Source: Dissulfurispira thermophila
GTDB lineage: Bacteria; Nitrospirota; Thermodesulfovibrionia; Thermodesulfovibrionales; Dissulfurispiraceae
DNA: 64,000 nt
Direction: 5' to 3'
NCBI RefSeq assembly: GCF_014701235.1
Contig: NZ_AP022873.1
Coordinates: forward strand, 1,674,001-1,738,000
This document shows positions 61,254 through 64,000 of the stretch, in pieces. Position 1 is the stretch's first letter; every line of letters starts with the position of its first letter. A program made the position numbers and the translations under genes. The notes under the pieces are model-generated. The model worked only from the letters and a program-made list of their open reading frames with translations. It was not told the DNA's origin and searched no databases.

Positions 61254-62087
61254 ATGCCAAAAAAACACCTCGGGCAAAACTTTCTCTTTGACCCTTCGAT
61301 TCTACATAAAATCATCGAGGCTGCTAATATCAGGTCTGATGACATAATTGTAGAGATTGGTCCTGGTCACGGAACACTTACCAAATTGCTTGCAGAAAGG
61401 GCAAAGAAAGTAATAGCCATTGAACTTGACCACGAACTCTATATGAAATTAAGAAACGAAATTGACAATCTAAAATCCCATTATCCCTCTAACATACAAC
61501 TCATCCACGGAGATGCACTAAGATACCCTTACGAAGAACTTGAGCCATTCAAAGTAGTTGCAAACATTCCATATTACATAACCACACCCATAATATTTAG
61601 ACTCATTGAGGCAAAAAAAAATCTTAAATCCATGACCCTTACAATACAAAAGGAAGTAGCTCAGAGAATTGTTGCAAAGCCAGGCACAAAAGACTATGGC
61701 GTTCTTTCCATTGCTATTCAGTATTACGGAAAACCAAGATTGAGATTCGTAATACCTAAAGGAGCATTCAGACCAGTGCCCAAAGTGGATTCTGCTGTAA
61801 TACATATAGAAATGCTTGATAAGCCAATAGCAATGGTAACAGATGAAAAATTATTCTTCAGGATAGTAAAAACAGCATTTGCACAGCGAAGAAAAACCCT
61901 ATCAAATTCATTAAAATCAATTTCAAAGGATATTAGAGAAATCTTGGTTAATGCTAAAATCGACCCCAATAGAAGGGCAGAGACATTAAGCATTGAAGAA
62001 TTTGCAAGACTTGCTAATTTGATAAAAACAAAAGGGCTGAAAGGTGAAGATCAGGCTGAAGGCTTAAGATTAGGCTCAAGGCATTAG
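61254..62087 (+). CDS. rsmA: 16S rRNA dimethyladenosine transferase RsmA/KsgA
   Basis: RsmA dimethylates two adenines near the 3' end of 16S rRNA. Start PKKHLGQNFLFDPSILHKI, SAM site VEIGPGHGTLTKLLAERAKKVIAIELD and catalytic NIPYYITTPI are present. The last about 15 residues (GEDQAEGLRLGSRH) are encoded by GGCTGAAGGCTTAAG repeat words and replace the normal end. It is divergent from pncC-ligA. Confidence 0.96.
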   Translation: MPKKHLGQNFLFDPSILHKIIEAANIRSDDIIVEIGPGHGTLTKLLAERAKKVIAIELDHELYMKLRNEIDNLKSHYPSNIQLIHGDALRYPYEELEPFKVVANIPYYITTPIIFRLIEAKKNLKSMTLTIQKEVAQRIVAKPGTKDYGVLSIAIQYYGKPRLRFVIPKGAFRPVPKVDSAVIHIEMLDKPIAMVTDEKLFFRIVKTAFAQRRKTLSNSLKSISKDIREILVNAKIDPNRRAETLSIEEFARLANLIKTKGLKGEDQAEGLRLGSRH

Positions 62088-62436
62088 GTCTGATGTTTTT
62101 TTAAGACTATTTTATGTCCTTCAGCCTAAAGCCTATTTACCCCCTTCACCCCTTCACCATCATTTAACCCATTTTATCCTTGTTTTAATAGAAATAGCAT
62201 TTAAACATTGTAGGGGCGAACCTATGTGTTCGCCCATTTCACTTGCCAATTATAATATCCATAGCACAACTAATTGTTCAGGATAAAGAAAACACCTTTG
62301 TTTTTCTCTGTATAAATGGTCAAATATTCTATGTAGCTATAAAATCAACTAAAACAAGTAAAACTAATTTCATCACATCATTACGATTGGCAAAAAAAAG
62401 AAGATGTCCAAAAAATAATTAAAAAAGGAAAGATAA
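62088..62436. repeat. Gene-free stretch with dispersed hairpin repeats
   Basis: The GGCTGAA words at the rsmA end (62050-62085) can pair with CCTTCAGCCTAAAGCC (62119-62134), and may act as a terminator. A separate palindrome GGGGCGAAC-ctatgt-GTTCGCCC lies at 62213-62235; a related GGGGCAGA...CTGCC form occurs at 11336. The rest is AT-rich with no frame of interest. Confidence 0.5.
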
Positions 62437-62456
62437 TAAAAAAACGAATTATAGAT

Positions 62457-62477
62457 AGGGCTGCGCCTGGTAGCCCT
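62457..62477 (-). terminator. Possible terminator of the small ORF transcript
   Basis: AGGGCT and AGCCCT pair around a 9-nt loop. On the minus strand a run of seven T follows 12 nt later, so it is a weak rho-independent candidate. Confidence 0.45.
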
Positions 62478-62484
62478 GTGGGAC

Positions 62485-62622
62485 CTATGCAGCGAACTCC
62501 CCGTCCTCGCTAAAAGAAGTTAACATTAAAGTTAACTTCTGTGGATCTGCATCCATAAGGATTTCAATCCCCTTTTTGAGAGCCAGGCACTCTCTCAGCC
62601 TTTCGCCGGGAGATTTTTCCAT
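62485..62622 (-). CDS. Unrecognised 45-residue protein
   Basis: The frame MEKSPGERLRECLALKKGIEILMDADPQKLTLMLTSFSEDGEFAA is helical and charged, with good codon use, an AAGGA ribosome site 3 nt before the ATG, a structured region upstream and a possible terminator downstream. I do not recognise the family. The alternative is that the whole stretch is a non-coding RNA. Confidence 0.5.
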   Translation of the reverse strand: MEKSPGERLRECLALKKGIEILMDADPQKLTLMLTSFSEDGEFAA

Positions 62623-62629
62623 GGGTCCT

Positions 62630-62745
62630 TATCTAAATAAGATAAAAGCAACAGTGGAGATGGCAACCTCCATGAACTCATCTCCTGCTTAAAGCAGAAG
62701 GTTCAGCCAGCCTGACCTGTTGCTCCGTTTCAGTCCCGCGAACGG
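62630..62745 (-). promoter_or_regulatory. Structured leader before the small ORF
   Basis: Read on the minus strand, GAGCAACAG and CTGTTGCTT close a multi-branch fold. Within it CTGCTT-AAGCAG is a short hairpin, GGAGATG pairs with CATCTCC, and GGTCAG pairs with CTGAACC with a bulge. The GC content is higher than the surroundings. It does not match the riboswitch consensus sequences I know. Confidence 0.45.
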
Positions 62746-63123
62746 TCAGAAGATTAGGCTATAGACTGAAGGCTTAAGATTTGATTTTTGAAGGCTCCAT
62801 AATAACTTACCCACTTCTTCTATTATCGCCATTAATTCCTTTATGGTTGCCTCATCTATATAATCTAAATCAACAGAGAATTCTAAAAGATATTACACTT
62901 CTGCTATTGAACCAAGGGCTATGTCTATAAAATGAATAAACTCTTTCTTGCTCTTTCTGTTGTAGCCTTCAACTATGTTTGTTGGAATTGATAAAACTGC
63001 CCTCCTTATTTGAGAGGTTAATGCGTATTGTTCATGCCTTGGAAAACTTTCAATTAATCTATAAACCATCAATGCAAGCTGATGAGCCTTTTGCCAGACA
63101 ATAAGGTTTTTATAATTAGCCAT
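62746..63123 (-). pseudogene. Four-helix-bundle (S23-type) protein with in-frame stop
   Basis: The frame starts MANYKNLIVWQKAHQLALMVYRL and continues IRRAVLSIPTNIVEGYNRKSKKEFIHFIDIALGSIAEV, the family first seen as 23S rRNA intervening-sequence proteins. A TAA then stands where a Glu codon is usual; beyond it YLLEFSVDLDYIDEATIKELMAIIEEVGKLLWSLQK continues in frame. The end is again dispersed-word sequence. Confidence 0.8.
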
Positions 63124-63297
63124 CTAATGTTATACCATTTTCTTCAGCCTTTAGCCTAAAGCCTAAAGCCTGCCTTTTACTCGCAATCCCTTCAGCCCAG
63201 CAAGGCTGGAGTGAAAGATAGGCTGGAGTGAAAGATAAAGTGAAATAAAGTCCATTGCTCCTTTTCACTTTATCTTTGGCTCCGCCGTAGGCGGGCT

Positions 63298-63890
63298 GTC
63301 GCAGTCCCTTCTAAATGAGGTCTTCTTTCCTATCGGTGGGCAGTATAGATACACTGAAAAATATACCAAGTCGCAGTCCCTTCTAAATGAGGTCTTCTTT
63401 CCTATGGATAAAGGAGTAAAGAAGTTCACCCTCAGGTCGCAGTCCCTTCTAAATGAGGTCTTCTTTCCTATAAAGGGAGACTCTTTATCACCTTGACCCC
63501 TCAGGTCGCAGTCCCTTCTAAATGAGGTCTTCTTTCCTATGGTATGAGGTGATAATAGAATAATCGGGGCTCGGGTCGCAGTCCCTTCTAAATGAGGTCT
63601 TCTTTCCTATATTGATGTAAAAGAAATATACGGCGGAGAAACGTCGCAGTCCCTTCTAAATGAGGTCTTCTTTCCTATGAACTTAAGGATATTTAAAAGT
63701 GGTGACATAGTGTCGCAGTCCCTTCTAAATGAGGTCTTCTTTCCTATGAATATAGAGCTGAAGTTATAGCATAACCCCATAAGAGTCGCAATCCCTTCTA
63801 AATGAGGTCTTCTTTCCTATATCTAATAGAATTATATCCTTAATTAGGATGCACGTCGCAGTCCCTTCTAAATGAGGTCTTCTTTCCTAT
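63298..63890. CRISPR. Second CRISPR array, nine 36-nt repeats
   Basis: Repeats (GTCGCAGTCCCTT...TCTTTCCTAT) start at 63298, 63370, 63436, 63505, 63575, 63643, 63712, 63785 and 63855, with spacers of 30-37 nt. The copy at 63785 has A for G (GTCGCAATCC). The repeat is unlike that of the I-B array in length and sequence. No cas genes for it lie in the window; its orientation and type cannot be fixed. Confidence 0.96.
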
Positions 63891-64000
63891 AGCACCCCCT
63901 GAAATTATCCCTATATTTCAATAGGTTACAAAGAGGGTTGTTGACATTTTCTGTCACTGCTATAGTAAGTGAAAAAATATTTCTAAAATGTTTTAGGATC
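63891..64000. other. Flank of the second array, no gene seen
   Basis: AT-rich sequence with TTGACA (63942-63947) and TATAGT 17-18 nt later. It may be a leader or a promoter for a gene outside the window. Confidence 0.3.

Noticed and set aside
62457-62760. 6S RNA, tmRNA, SRP RNA, RNase P RNA or a known riboswitch
   Set aside because: None of the conserved sequence blocks of these RNAs that I know is present on either strand.

Overview
The window is an AT-rich, gene-dense bacterial chromosome segment. The housekeeping genes are closely packed, with short overlaps and several TTG or GTG starts. The organism is diderm (LolA), makes its own arginine and thiamine, and carries a Cst1/Cst2-type (Tneap) I-B CRISPR system. 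Gene content and style suggest a Nitrospirota-like or related deep-branching anaerobic lineage; this is inference and no marker in the window proves it.

Layout. 1-15.8 kb: housekeeping genes (lon, thiL, DUF2062, rimO, a GAF histidine kinase, a REC-TPR response regulator, uppP, ftsK, lolA, pdxA, an old-yellow-enzyme reductase, tyrS), then a convergent nitronate monooxygenase-like gene. 16.4-23.0 kb: a cupin, argJ-argC and rplM-rpsI on the minus strand, and thiD-radA-DUF4292 lipoprotein on the plus strand. 23.0-30.0 kb: rearranged pieces of a Mu-like phage (tape measure start, MuF toxin-type C-termini, gpG twice, a Mor-like activator, portal) separated by CRISPR repeats. 30.0-47.7 kb: a very long CRISPR array, about 180 repeats by spacing when the phage-embedded ones are counted, interrupted by two near-identical IS21-family copies and one IS110-family (IS1111-like) element. 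47.7-58.5 kb: leader and a complete type I-B cas set on the minus strand, in transcription order cas6-[vapBC]-cas8b-cas7-cas5-cas3-[broken DUF4143 ATPase]-cas4-cas1-cas2. 58.7-62.1 kb: ligA, pncC-like and rsmA. 62.1-64 kb: dispersed repeats, a small ORF behind a structured leader, a broken four-helix-bundle gene and a second, unrelated CRISPR array of nine 36-nt repeats.

The cas operon and array form one unit read right to left: leader at 47.7 kb, newest spacers nearby, oldest toward 23 kb. Old parts of the array are mixed with phage DNA, and the whole array has been opened by insertion sequences. Independent of this, a family of short imperfect tandem or inverted words (GGCTGAA/GGCTTAA and relatives) lies between genes and also inside conserved genes, where it forms linkers, signal peptides and C-terminal tails.
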